From NCBI GenBank assembly GCA_030761205.1, contig JAULJL010000033.1, forward strand, positions 6,145,501 through 6,209,500: a stretch of DNA of 64,000 bases, in the 5' to 3' direction. Made by a program: the position numbers and the translations under genes. A model generated the notes under the pieces. The model saw nothing but the letters and a program-made list of their open reading frames with translations, had not been told where the DNA came from and searched no databases. This stretch comes from Fremontodendron californicum (taxonomy: Eukaryota; Streptophyta; Magnoliopsida; Malvales; Malvaceae). Below, piece by piece: positions 35,201 to 46,979 of this stretch. How positions within the stretch are numbered: position 1 is the first letter of the stretch; each line of letters opens with the position of its first letter.

Positions 35201-35527
35201 CAGATTTAAAGGTACTGCTAGGTCAGCAGACCTAGGGAGCAACTGACTCCCCATACTCCGAATGCCAGGATTAGAAGTTATTCCCATATTCTGAGGACTC
35301 ATAGGGTGCCAGGCAGTAGGTGGAAAACGATCCCCCATCGCGTCACCAAAGTTGCATGCTGGTCTGCAATGGTTAACATGAAAACAGAAGTTCAGAAAAA
35401 TAAGCCAAACGAAATCCTTAAAGCATTAGACTTCACCAGAACATGTTAACCAGGTTGAGGGTACCTAGGCCCTGGTGCTTGGAAACGAGGACCAAAACCT
35501 GGACCTCCAAATGCATGAGCACCACCC
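35201..35527 (-). pseudogene. FCA (fragment): Captured FCA fragment: Gly/Pro-rich exons
   Basis: Two exons are seen on the minus strand. One, at about 35527-35465, encodes GGAHAFGGPGFGPRFQAPGPR. The other, 35363-35201, encodes CNFGDAMGDRFPPTAWHPM and MGSQLLPRSADLAVPLNL. Acceptors (TTCCAG, TTGCAG) and donors (CTAG|GTACCC, TCTG|GTAAGA) are intact, so the piece was taken as genomic DNA, not from mRNA. The intervening part corresponds to an FCA intron. Confidence 0.75.
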
Positions 35528-36150
35528 CTGGAAAAGAAAGCAAGTTAAAAACAACCTATAGCTAATTCAATCAATGTGTAACATAGGCAAGAGGCCAACA
35601 GATGAATCAACAAACAGATACACAATCAACTTTCATCCACAATGATACGTGTTAATAACTCTTAAGCATGGAAATCACATGAAGAAACATAAAATTGATT
35701 ATCAGACTGTCAGTTGAAACTATTTTGCAACAGCAAACTATGGTCTGAAACCAAAATTAACTTCAAATGTTTCTCAAGAAAAGAAAAATTACTCTTTCTT
35801 TCTCCTAGAAAACATCATCCCCTGCCAACATATTTTTTTATGAGCCTTCATAAAAATAATGACACATTAGGCATGTTTTAATGTGCATGCACAGAGAGAG
35901 ATCAATAACATACACAATATTAGAGATATGCATAAACTAATGAGTAAAACTAATAAGGGCCAATGTAGAAAGAACCAAGCCCCTTGAATTTAGAGAGAAC
36001 ATATATATAGAGGAATTATGTATATCTGAACAGGACATGTGCTTTTGGAAAGCAATTTTTGCAGTTAGAGAGAATATATACACTTTGTCAAACATTTTTT
36101 TTTGCAGTTATGATAAATATATTATGTACAATTATAAGACTTTGAACTAC

Positions 36151-36715
36151 CTGCAGGCACCCTCCATCCGTAATAATCAACCCAACAACCTTGGCTTTCC
36201 TTAAGTTTGGCAAAATTTCTTTGACATAAAAATTTGGAGAAGCATAATTTTTGGGCTTGAAAGTAGGGAACTCATTCCTTCTTCTTGCAGCCTTCAAATA
36301 CTCAGGCAGGCTTTTTACAATATTCACATCATTTTTAAGTGATGCAATGAACTACTCCTCGTTATAAAGGTAGGAAAAACTCTTGAATTTAGAACTGTAT
36401 AACAATGAAGGGGGTAAGAATATATCATATAGGGCCTGAAACTGAATCTATAACAAATTCATTAAGCAACTATACCTGATGCCTTTTGAACGAATACTTT
36501 CTTGTATCTCTAGAATTACAAGAGTAGCATTTAGAAGCCTGGATATGGTGACAAGATCACAAATCTAGAAATTTAACAAAAAAAGTTATGAATGGCCAAC
36601 AAAGAGTAGTAAAAAAGATGACTTTAATGCATCTAATAGATCATACCGAAGATCTTATCTTCTCGAATCCACCAAAGATTTTTGCGTAGATGAAACCGTT
36701 ATTATTTTTATTTGG
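36151..36715 (-). pseudogene. Captured O-fucosyltransferase-like (DUF246) fragment
   Basis: Three exons are seen on the minus strand. The first, ending at 36647, encodes NGFIYAKIFGGFEKIRSS. The second encodes ICDLVTISRLLNATLVIL and EIQESIRSKGI. The third, to 36151, encodes KFKSFSYLYNEE, a TAG stop in place of Gln, then FIASLKNDVNIVKSLPEYL and VVGLIITDGGCLQ. This is the conserved core of plant GDP-fucose O-fucosyltransferase-like proteins of the Golgi. Splice sites are present. It lies between two blocks of FCA exons. Confidence 0.72.
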
Positions 36716-37116
36716 AACTGTTACAAGAGAGATGATCAATTACTAAGTAACAGACTGAAAGAATTATCTGGAGCTTGTCAATTATCAAGCAACAAGGACA
36801 AAACCAAACAACACGCAGTGATTTTGTTTAATTGGAAAGTAAACAGAAGATTGCAGGTATGGTAAAATTTATGTAGTAAAAATCTAAAATACACTGACTT
36901 TTTCATTGATAGTTCTTTTCAGATTACACGTATCATAGAGATCTCAACCTTTGTTTTTTCTTATAGAAAACGTATTAACAGTTATTAACATCTGAGAACT
37001 AAACAGAAACTATCTAAAAGATACAATTTTTGATAATATAATGTAACAAAAGAAACAAAAACAGAAACCATTCATCAAATCCGAGATGGTGATATAAATA
37101 GAACTCAAGGACATAC

Positions 37117-37494
37117 CACGACTCTGCTTTAACTCATCACGCATGAGGTAAACATCTTCAACTCGACCAAATCGAGAAAAAACCTGCCAAGGAAGCAGCA
37201 AATACTAGTTTGGCAGCATGTATAATCTACAAAAAAAATTAAACTAAAACAAACTAGTAAATAATGCCAACATACATAAGTTCTGCATAATAAAAAGAAA
37301 AAAAGAGACATATGTGACAATTGAAGTGACAATTGAAGAAAAAAAGAATTTCTTTCACACCAGAATAATAAAAGCCTCAGAAATAGACAGCATGATTAAA
37401 CAAAATAAAATATTCATATGACATACTTCCTGAACATCCATTTCAGTAGCTTGTTTGTTCAGCGACCCAACAAAAAATTTGTACTCAACTGCAC
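37117..37494 (-). pseudogene. FCA (fragment): Captured FCA fragment: second RNA-recognition motif, first half
   Basis: Exon 37494-37427 encodes AVEYKFFVGSLNKQATEMDV (RNP2 strand FVGSL). Exon 37183-37117 encodes VFSRFGRVEDVYLMRDELKQ followed by SRG. The acceptors (CTGACAG, TTGGCAG) and donors (GAA|GTATGT, CGTG|GTATGT) are canonical. The next FCA exon, with RNP1 (CGFVKYS-type), is absent; the O-fucosyltransferase piece follows instead. Confidence 0.8.
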
Positions 37495-37683
37495 CTGTCA
37501 GTAAGGAAACAAAATCTGTTATGGAGAAATTAGATGATATATGGATAAGAAGCATAAGCATGCACCATCATGTAGAATGAAGGACAATCTCCCCCCTCCC
37601 CTGCATCCACCACAACATAAGAAAGTAGAAGGTACAGATAAATCTAGAGATTTCTGTCAATGGAGTGTCAAGGTACAGATAAA

Positions 37684-37986
37684 TTTCGAAGCACGTTTTC
37701 GAGCGGAGCGATTGGCGGCACAGAGGAGGAGGGAACCGAGATTATGAGCGCGATCGATGAGAAGAGACTGGTCAGCGTCGGAAGGGGAGGATTCGAGGAG
37801 GCGGTCGAATGAAAGGTCGAGGGAAATAGGAGGAGAGGAATCGGCCAGGGAAAGGAAAGAGTGGAGGAGATGGTCCATTTGAGAGAAGTGAGAAGGAAGC
37901 CTAGGGTTTTGAGAGGAAGAAGAGCAAGGGCGTTTGGCCATGGAACTTGAGGAACTTGTTGGTGAAGCGTGGAGGAGGGTATCCAT
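37684..37986 (-). pseudogene. Captured 5' coding piece of a SKIP17-like F-box gene
   Basis: The frame begins MDTLLHASPTSSSSSMAKRP and continues HLLHSFLSLADSSPPISLDL, SFDRLLESSPSDADQSLLID and RSARKRASK, matching what I recall of the region just before the F-box in plant SKIP17-like proteins. Resemblance ends at 37684 before the F-box itself. SKIP17-type proteins are substrate adaptors of SCF ubiquitin ligases; this piece alone could not be. Its start codon is the first in the captured block and could begin a chimeric transcript into the FCA exons. Confidence 0.6.
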
Positions 37987-38089
37987 AGGTTCTTTTTAAT
38001 TAAAAATGAAATAAAAAAAAAAAACAAAGAAAAATGAAAATGAAAATCCCGGCCAATTAGAAAAAAATGGGTCTTTTGGGAAATTTACT

Positions 38090-38470
38090 GACGGAAAGAA
38101 AAAAACCGTTGGTAAAAATTATACCTATACCAACGGTTTTTCATTGACCGTCGGTATAGGTATACCTATAGCAACGGATTATTTAGGCGTCGGTATATGT
38201 TATGTATATTCTGACGGTAACAAAAATCCGTCGGAATAGATACTTTTTACTTACGGATTTAGACCGTCAGTATTGGTAAGCGTCAGTATATGGCAATTTG
38301 TTTGTAGTGTATACCGATGGTCAATGAAAAACCGTCAGTATATGGGGTATCTATAGCAACGGAAAATAAAGTGTCGGTATTGGTAAACATATTCTGACGG
38401 TAACAGAAATCCGTCGGTATAGATACCTTATACCGACGGATTTTGACCGTCGGTATAGATGAGCGTCAGT
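38090..38470. repeat. Subterminal CCGTCGGTATAG array, right end of the CACTA element
   Basis: About ten direct and inverted copies of the same word as at the left end, next to the terminal repeat. Confidence 0.85.
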
Positions 38471-38492
38471 ATATGGCAATTTGTTTGTAGTG

Positions 38493-39888
38493 TTTCCTCT
38501 TTCGACTTCGTAAAAAAATGATAATCAAAACCAGTATCAATATTGCAGTGGAAAAAACTGCTGGTAGAATATATTCCAGAAGCTTAGCAATTTTATTGGA
38601 TTGTCTATGAGCATTAGTTTTGCAGGGTGAGATCACTTGCAACCAAGGAGCACCACACAACGCTTCATTCCCCATAAATGATTGAATCGAGTAGTTTGAA
38701 AATGTTCCTCCATCAGGAACGTCTCCTTGTAGTCTATTGAAAGACACATTAAAATATTTGAGATTCAAGAGCTTCTCTAAAGACCTGGGGATTGTTCCAG
38801 ATAGATTATTTCTTGACAAATCCAAGAATTCCAAACCTACCATATCACCAAATGATTGAGGAATAGAGCCCTGCAATCTATTACTAGATAATGAGAGGTA
38901 AGCAAGATCTTTCAGATCCCCAAAGCCAGTTGGGACATCACCGGATAACTGATTTCCTGACAACCTCATATCTGTCACAACCCTCCACTTCCCGACATCA
39001 ATAGGAAGAGAGCCACTCAAAACATTTGAAGACAAGTCTAGTTGCAAGATATCAGCAAGTCTTGTCAAAGTTGAGGGTATTGAGGAGTTAAACCTATTAG
39101 AGCTCAAAACTAGTTGTCGTAGAGAAATAAGATAACCCAAGCATGTCGGTATCGGTCCAGACAATTGGTTACCTGCAAGAAATAAGATACTCAACCTATC
39201 AAGGAGACACAACTCAGATGGGATGGAGCCTTGTAACTTATTATATCCAAGATAAATGGCTTGCAACTTTCTCAATTTTCCAATAATGCTAGGAATCATG
39301 CCACTCAGTTGGTTATTTTGCAAGTTTAAGCTTATCAAGTTGCTTAAATTGCCAATTTCTCTAGGGATTCTACCCAAAATATTGCTACCGTAAGCAGAGA
39401 GGAATTGAATGGAGAGATTTCCAACAGTATCCGGGAGTTTACTACTGATCAACGGATTTGAATTAAACAGCAAGTATGTCAAGTTTTTGCAGTTGGCCAA
39501 AGAAGAGAGAAAGCTCAATCCTTGGGATGTTAGATTATTGCGCTCTAGGCTGAGCACCTGCAGATCTCTTAGATTGCCAAACGTGTCTGAAATACGTCCA
39601 GAAAACAAATTACTTCCCAAGTCAAGTTTGATAAGCCGAGAAGCATTGGAAATAGAGGATGGGATTGATCCACTAATTCATTTTCTCCAAGTTCAAGCAT
39701 TTCAATATTTGGAAGCCAAAGAGCACTGCCTGATGGAAGACCACCTGAGAAGTGATTTGATGGTAGCGAAATGGTTCTCCTCATTGAGGTGTTGAAGATG
39801 GTATGAGGAATGGCGCCAGAGAAACTGTTAATTCCCAAAAGCAATTCTTCTAGATTACCTAAGTTACCAACTTCAACTGGTATGCTAC
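38493..39888 (-). pseudogene. Receptor kinase exon 4, first part: LRRs and transmembrane segment
   Basis: The exon starts after ATTACAG with GSIPVEVGNLGNLEELLLG. A base is missing at about 39674, so the frame shifts after LGENEL and resumes at GSNLFSGRISDTFGNL. Some twelve LRRs follow, then a cap (MGNEALCGAPWLQVISPC) and a membrane span (ILPAVFSTAILILVLIIIFL). The frame is cut by the transposon after SRKRK. Confidence 0.87.
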
Positions 39889-40115
39889 CTGTAATAAGAA
39901 ATTTTACTTAAAATTAGAAATTCGACATCAAGCACTGAGGGGAAAGAAGGGAGGAAACTCACCAACATATACATATATATATATATATGGTGATTTCATA
40001 TGTCATAGCATCAATGGTGGCACATTATTATTCAAATCAATCATTTCTTTGGAAAAAAGAAAACTAAATAAGTACCATTAAGATTTACTTATCAAATTTG
40101 ATTTATAAACAATAC

Positions 40116-40259
40116 CTGTCAAGTTGTTATCAGAAAGGTCCAGGACCCTTAGAAGAGTTAGGTTCCCAATAGTTGAAGGAATACGCCCTATATGTTTGGC
40201 ATTTGTCAGGCTTAAAAACACCAAATTTAGAAGTTCACCAATCTGTTGTGGAATTTCAC
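40116..40259 (-). pseudogene. Receptor kinase exon 3: two LRRs
   Basis: The exon is exactly 144 bases, two 24-residue LRRs (GEIPQQIGELLNLVFLSL ... DLSDNNLTG). The acceptor is TTTTGCAG and the donor ACAG|GTATTG. It is too short to be found by length alone; the splice sites and the repeat fix its ends. Confidence 0.85.
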
Positions 40260-40283
40260 CTGCAAAATGCAATTCATGTTCAT

Positions 40284-41550
40284 TGTGATACCCCAATTAA
40301 GAAATATATATGAGAAAAATGATGTAATAAGAAATTTTCATAAGAGGAGAGGGTTTTAACAAAGAGACAAATATATAAGGGTTTAGGTTTAAAAAAACAT
40401 TAATATTTTTGGGACAGACAATATTAACTTGTGGAGAGAGACAAAAAGGAAAAAAAGGAAAGCTATTTCTATATTCCTGTGTGTAAGGTTAGAATAGTTG
40501 GAAAAATCAAAGAGAACGATCAAGATCAAAGTTTCTTGCTGGTTTAACCTATTAAAAGGTAAGTAAAAATCCTACATCAATTTATAGAAAACATTTTGTG
40601 GATTGTTGAGATTTGGGTTAAATTCTTTAGAGAAAAACTTAAAAAATTTATGAAATCTCTTATGATTCTTCATGATCGGGTTGGGTAATTCAATCAAACC
40701 TTGTTTCATTCTTAGAATGAAGACTAAGCATGTTTATTAATATAACATCAAGGCTGGTAAAAGAGAAGCTCGAATTTGTATGGGTTAAGAGGAAAAAAAA
40801 TATGTTTTTGTGAGAACATGGTTCTCGCAACAGTAAATTAGAGCTGATTTCTGTATCAATCTGTAGATTTTTACCATGAGTGTTATATGGGTTTAAAATG
40901 CTAGTTGAATCTAGTTTCTAACGAGCTAAATTGAATTGAATTCTGAGTTTTCTAAGTGAAGATATTTAATTTTTAGTAAAGATTGAAGCCATGCTTTAGG
41001 AGAAACTATATTTGAGAATTGATTTGTATTTGACAATGAGTCGAGTTATGAAATCATCCATGTTTTCGTATGATTATGATGCTTTAACGATTTTTCAACT
41101 GCTATAATAGTATGACTTGAATAATGTTTTTGAATGACTTAGATATGTATGAAACGATGTTTGATCTAATAGGATGTGAGACTATACTTACTGAGTTGTA
41201 GTTTGCTCACTCCCTCTTTTACTTTCACCTTACAGATATTTAACTGATAAGTTTGCTCTAGAATTGTGAGAAGCCTGGAGATTGAATTGGAAGATTTATT
41301 TCGGTATTAAAATACTTTTGGCTATTGAGATCTTATGAAGTGTATGATACTTGAACATATTGTATTTGGATGTATTAGATTTGGATATATATTTATATAA
41401 GAGCATTTGCAATGAGAATGTATTTTAAGTACTTTTACATGGAATACAGGAAAGAAAGGCCTCGTATTATCTCTCAAGCTTTGTTTGAGATAAGACGGTT
41501 TTGCTTTAAGGTTATTCGGTCGTGTTACGTTCCGATCTCAGGATGTGACA
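40284..41550. mobile_element. Solo LTR in intron 2, 1267 bp
   Basis: It runs from TGTGATACCCC to GGATGTGACA (TG...CA) and is flanked by the 5-bp duplication TTCAT (40279-40283 and 41551-41555). The ends resemble LTRs of Del/Tekay-type chromoviruses. No internal region is present, so it is probably the product of recombination between two LTRs. Confidence 0.8.
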
Positions 41551-41631
41551 TTCATCCATTAAAATTTAAAATTGATTTAGAAAATGTGAATGGTATTTGT
41601 TGAATATGAAAATGAGAGGACTACAACAATT

Positions 41632-42892
41632 CACTATAAGAAAAATATCTTTTATCGACGAAAATATTTCCTACAAAATTTTTCTGTTGGAAATACGTTT
41701 TCATTTTCGATGAAAATATAATTTTTTTTCTACGAAATGTAGTTGGAAATGAAAAAACATTTTTGCGACAAAATATTTTGAGTTTTTCCAATGAAAAATT
41801 GGTATTAGCGACAGAGTTTTAGCGACGAAAAATTTAAATTGCAGAAAAGTTGATGAGAAGTCTGGACCTTCCGCCAATTTTTTTGCGACGTAATATCCAT
41901 CTTTTAGCAACGAAAATTTTCTTAGAAAAAAAGCTAATCAAATTTTAAATAATTAAAATAGTGAAAATTTATTACCGACGAAAATTTCGTTGGAAAAAAG
42001 TTTTTGTAAGAAAAAAAATAAAAATCAAATTTTATTAAGGAAAATCTTTTTTACTTATTATCGACGAAAGTTCCGTTAGAAAAATTTTAAGTAGGAAATT
42101 AAATTTCTTACTTTTTGACGAAAAAGTAAAATTTTCAAAAAAAAATTAGCAACAAAATTTCGATCGAAAAAAGATGAAATTTTGTCACTAAAAGTTAAGT
42201 CAGTATTATTTAACTCATTCTCTTCTTCTTCTTTTTTTTTTTCACTTTTTCCTTCCCTCTCTATTTTTTTTTCCTCTCTACCCTACCCTTCTCCCTCTCC
42301 CCCTCCTCTTGCGCCCCAAGTCCTCCGGCACCTTAGGCCAGCCGCGCCCCAGCCCTCCACAACCCTTTTGCACCCTAGTGTCCCCCTCCGCACCCAAGCC
42401 CCCCTCACCCTAGTGCCGCCTCCACGTCCCAGCCCCTTTCTTGCCCTTGCCCTAGCCCTAGCCCCAACCCCACCCCCCTTCCTGCCCTAGCCCCTCTCCC
42501 TTTCTGCCTTTTCTTTCTTTATTTCAATAATAATAATTAATTAAATTATTATAATTATAATTTAAATTTAAATTTAATATATAATTATATTTAATTAATT
42601 TAAAATCAATAATAAATTTTTAATTATTATAATTTAAATTATATATAATTATTTTTTCATCGCAAATGCTTATTTGCGATGATTTTGATTTCCGTCAATA
42701 GTAATTTTCGACGAATTTTTCCATCTAAATTGCTGAATATTTCGTCGAAAATGCTAAGCTTCGACGGAATTTTTTTTCCGACGGAATAGTATTAGCTAGT
42801 TAAGAATTTCTGACATTATATTTCATCGAAAAAATTTATTTTCAATGAATTTTGGGCTTTTTTTGACCAAAAAATCCTTCCATCTTGTAGTG
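41632..42892. mobile_element. Small non-autonomous CACTA element in intron 2, 1261 bp
   Basis: The ends are CACTATAAGA and TCTTGTAGTG, flanked by the 3-bp duplication ATT (41629-41631 and 42893-42895). Subterminal regions are full of CGACGAAAATTT-like words in both orientations. The C-rich stretch 42280-42490 is open in one frame (Pro/Leu/Ala-rich) but is low complexity and I do not call it a gene. Confidence 0.82.
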
Positions 42893-43095
42893 ATTGTATA
42901 GCTCAAAGGCAAGCTTAATAGACTTTCCGTATAAATAAATTTAAATCAGGTAGAATTTTTTTTTACGACTAAATAAAATGTCAAAATTGATTTGTCAATA
43001 TGTTACCTTAAATATTTTAAAATTAATTTTTTAATATTTAATTTGTTCTGTTTAACAAACAACACCCTAATATATGCAAGCTTGAAACAAAGTAC

Positions 43096-43542
43096 CTTTG
43101 AGGTCGTTAAAGCCAAGCATCAAAGTCCGAAGTGTAGTCAGGTTCCCGATTTCTATAGGTATAGGCCCCTCTAGATGGTTAGCAGATAAGGATAGAACCG
43201 TTAATTCTTGGCACTTGAATAAACCAAGTGGGATTCTGCCAGAAAGCTGGTTCCAGCTCAAAGAAAGCCACTGTAAATTGGGAAAGTGGTCAAACATATT
43301 GGATGGAATAGGGCCAGTGAGATTATTAGTGCTGAAATCAATCAGTTGCAACTGGGAAGAAATATTGTTGAATATTGCACTAGTGAAGGGTAGGAAACCA
43401 GAGAGCCTGTTGCTGTTGAGATTAATTGTTTGTAATGAAGATATGCTCCTCAACATGGGAGGAATGGAACCAAAGAGTTGGTTTCTTTCAAGATCAATAA
43501 CTTGCAATGAAGATATGTTGAAGATTGAGGAAGGTATAGATC
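43096..43542 (-). pseudogene. Receptor kinase exon 2: LRRs
   Basis: The exon has 447 bases, beginning GSIPSSIFNISSLQVIDL after an ACAG acceptor, with about six LRRs, ending NDLKG at AAAG|GTACTT. It is open throughout. Confidence 0.85.
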
Positions 43543-44662
43543 CTGTAACACGATTAACATAATTAATACAATACTTTTGATATAAAATATGTCGATTAAT
43601 CTACTTACAAACACACAAATTACTGTAAAATCGATCATAACATAAAAATTTTCATTATTTAAGTTGAGCATGGTCGTTTTCAAGTAGATAAAAGCCATGG
43701 ATAATCATATCTAAAAGTACTTTTTTCTCCAAATTCTTTAGTAATTTCCTTTTCAATATAAATAACTAAAGAGTCTATGATCTAATTAAAATGCATAAAT
43801 CTAATGGAACAAAAAGTATTATTCCAAATTGATAATTACATGGATATGATTAATTTCAATGTATTGTGTGGTAAAAGATATAAATTAGGTACAAAAGTAC
43901 ACCTACTAGTTAAAAAAGTAATCGGTTTGGTAGGAGAAAAAAGAAATGGAAAAGAAAAATATTTAATCTAATGATTGAGTTACAAAATAACACATATTTT
44001 ATGAATTTTGACTATTAAATTTAAGAAAAAAATCAATTTTTTTTCTACCAAATATAACACACATCAAGTCATCGAAAAAATTTGAAAGGACGAAAAATAA
44101 TTTCAAATTTTAATTCCATGTTTGTACGTGTTGTAGCGTATTAAAGAGTTTAAGTTTTAAGATTTATTGACACTAGTTCAAATAGTCAACTCTAACATTG
44201 AAATAGCAAAGTATGGAAAATTATGTAATAAGAATTTTAGTAATTTAATTTTTTTTTTTTTACGAATTAATATTCTTTTCATTAAATTCTAGTAATTTAT
44301 TGATTTTATTTTCAAATTTAATTTTTATTTGTTCATTTTTAATAAATAAACATTAGGATGACCTAAGGAACTTACCTAACTTATTTTTAGATTGAACATG
44401 TTGAAAATATAGGTAATAAGAATATTTATTTCAAATAATTTAAATTATTTAAAAATTACCTCTAAAAATAAATTTGAATGAACTCTAATAGAATTTTATC
44501 TGAGATTGGAGATTATTCAATATTTTTAAAAGTTTTTATTTTGTAGAAGTTGGAGAAGTAAGTAGTTCTCCTTTTATAATTTAATTCTTGATTGTTGTTA
44601 TCTAAATAAAATATCAAAATAAAAACTTTTTCTAATTTAACAAAAAGGTATAAAATATCAAA

Positions 44663-44696
<34 letters not shown>

Positions 44697-46979
44697 TGAA
44701 TTTCACTTGAGAAATGATTATGATCTATGATCTGTCTAAAATTAAGTTACTAAAGGCCACTAGCAACTTTGGGGCAAAAGATTATAAAGCTTGCATTTCC
44801 TCCTTATTTGGTTTTATGTAAAAAAAAAAATTGATACTAAATATTCAAAATTAATATGTAATATTTATGTACTTATATATTTTCGTTTTACGTAATTAAT
44901 TGTGTATTTTTATGTAGTATTTATTTTTTATTTATGTAGATAAATGCATTGTGTATCGTTGTTATTTAATCAATTCTTATTTATTTATTTAGAATATATT
45001 CTTATATCATTAATTAGATTAAAGAAAAAGTAATAAATGTTTGATACAATAAAGTAAAAAGCACAATTATAGAAAAGAAATGAAAAAAAAGGGAATAAAA
45101 GAAGAAAAATTATTGTATAGGGCCAAAAATTAAAAACGATTCCAGTCTGTCATGCACCAAACAGAAAAAGAGTCCACTCTGTCGGCTACAAGTCAGGAAA
45201 AAAATATTTATATTTGATGCACTCAATAAATTTATATATTATCAATTAATTAGATAATTTTTATCTCATTAAAAATAAAATAAAATAAAATTATTTATTT
45301 TTAATTTTAATTTAATTTTTTTTTTAAAAGTAGTATCATTTGTGCATAAATACAAACAAAAAACACTAAAAAGGAACAAAAAGAGTCCAATCCGTTGGCT
45401 ACAAGCAAGAAAAGGAAAGCTAAAAATGAAACAGAAAAAGTCCAGTGCATGACTACAAGCAAAGGAAAATAGCTAAAACAAAGCTAAAAAAAAGCAAAGG
45501 AAAGGAAACAAGCTAAAAAGGCCCAGCCACACTTATAATACTATAGGTGTGATTAGAGGTGCTATTGGTCTCCCAGTTCAAAATTTTTTTAATTTTCTTG
45601 TTGAGGTTTGATTTTGAGCAGATTCGGACAACTTGCGGATCTGAATTATTGTTTATTTTATATTAAAAAATATATTTTTTATATTTTCTTATTAAATTTT
45701 ATATATTTTATAATTAAATTTTAAAAAAATAATATTATTTTAATATGTAAATAGCATGTTCCAATACGGGTCAGACCTATCGGGCCGGGTAACCTGCCCG
45801 GCCCGCGAGCAGGTCTAGGTGTGATCATCTACCATTATTATATTACACTCAAAATTTGATATAAAACTCAAAATTATCTTTATACAATTTTTTCTTTCGA
45901 CTGAATAATATTTCATAATTACAAGATTGTAGTAAAAAAAATTATAGATGAAATGCTCCCAAATAGAAGAGGATTTAGGTAAGATCTTTTAGATCAAGTT
46001 TAATGATGTTATTTAAAATCTAAATCGATTAATTAAAAACATTATGATATACATCAAGTATACAAATTTAAAATTATTTTAATATATTTTAATTACAAAA
46101 TTTGAAATCATATCATCGAAAATTTTAACAAAATTTTTTATGTAAATTTTATTTTTAACAAAATTTTTATGGTTGATAAAAAATGAATGAATTTGACTTA
46201 AGAAACTTATCTAACCTATTTCTAAATTGAACATTTTGAAATGCTTTTATTAACTAATTGAAAATTTTTTAATGCATTGAAAAAAAATTCAACAGTTTCA
46301 TATTTTCAATGTGTTTAGTAACTCATATTTGATGTTACTTAATAGAAAATTTTCAACAAAAAAGTATTGAATAACTTAAGTAGATAGAGAGCTACTTATC
46401 ACTTAATGTAGAATATGTTAAGTCAATTTTATTTTTAAAAAATTACATTTAAATTAAATTATCTTTTTTTTAGTTATAAAACATGAAATATTTAAATTAT
46501 CATTTTAATTTTATCCAAAATTATCCAGAATAATATAAAATATTATGTTAATAAAATTAAAATTATGAAATTAATAATTTTCAAATTTCAACATTTACAC
46601 ATATCAAATAATATAATTATATTCAGTACTTAATTTTCAGTATTATACTAATTTTTATAATACAAATTCAGTACTTATAAATTTAGTACTAAAATTCAAT
46701 ACTTAATTTTACAGCATTTCATTTATTCAGTTTGTCAAACAATAACTAGATTAAAATATATACTTTTATCAATTAGATATATGCGGTTAATAAACTAATT
46801 ATCATTTAATGAATTGCTCCATGTAGATAATGCAACTTCAAAAAATATTTGGTAAACTACATGGATTGAATCGGTAGCTTAACTTAAAAATAAAAAGAAT
46901 AACTTGTGAATAGTTAAAATTTATGCAGTTCATTTTGAAGCCACTTCAAATTCAAACAATAAGGTCTCCCTCAACTTAC
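43543..46979 (-). other. Intron 1 of the receptor kinase
   Basis: AT-rich and without genes. It holds a poly-A/T run near 44670-44695 and a hAT MITE (45554-45817). The rest shows nothing I recognise. Confidence 0.7.
45554..45817. mobile_element. Small hAT-type MITE, 264 bp
   Basis: It begins TAGAGGTGCT and ends AGCAGGTCTA, imperfect inverted ends. It is flanked by the 8-bp direct repeat GGTGTGAT (45546-45553 and 45818-45825). The right end is rich in GGGCCGGG-type words, as in many plant hAT MITEs. Confidence 0.75.

Larger units (their letters stand above)
31646..38492 (-). mobile_element. CACTA (En/Spm-type) transposon carrying fragments of three host genes, 6847 bp
   Basis: The terminal repeats are perfect over CACTACAAACAAATTGCCAT at the left and its complement at the right. 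The 3-bp duplication TTT lies at 31643-31645 and 38493-38495. Both subterminal regions are crowded with CCGTCGGTATAG words in both orientations. I find no transposase, so it is non-autonomous. On the minus strand it holds, in order, the start of an F-box SKIP17-like gene, RRM exons of FCA, exons of an O-fucosyltransferase-like gene, and Gln/Pro-rich exons of FCA, with introns and splice sites kept. It is inserted in receptor kinase exon 4. Confidence 0.93.

Noticed and set aside
42182..42490. Pro/Leu/Ala-rich frame in the small CACTA element
   Set aside because: Low-complexity C-rich DNA, no domain, no conservation evidence.
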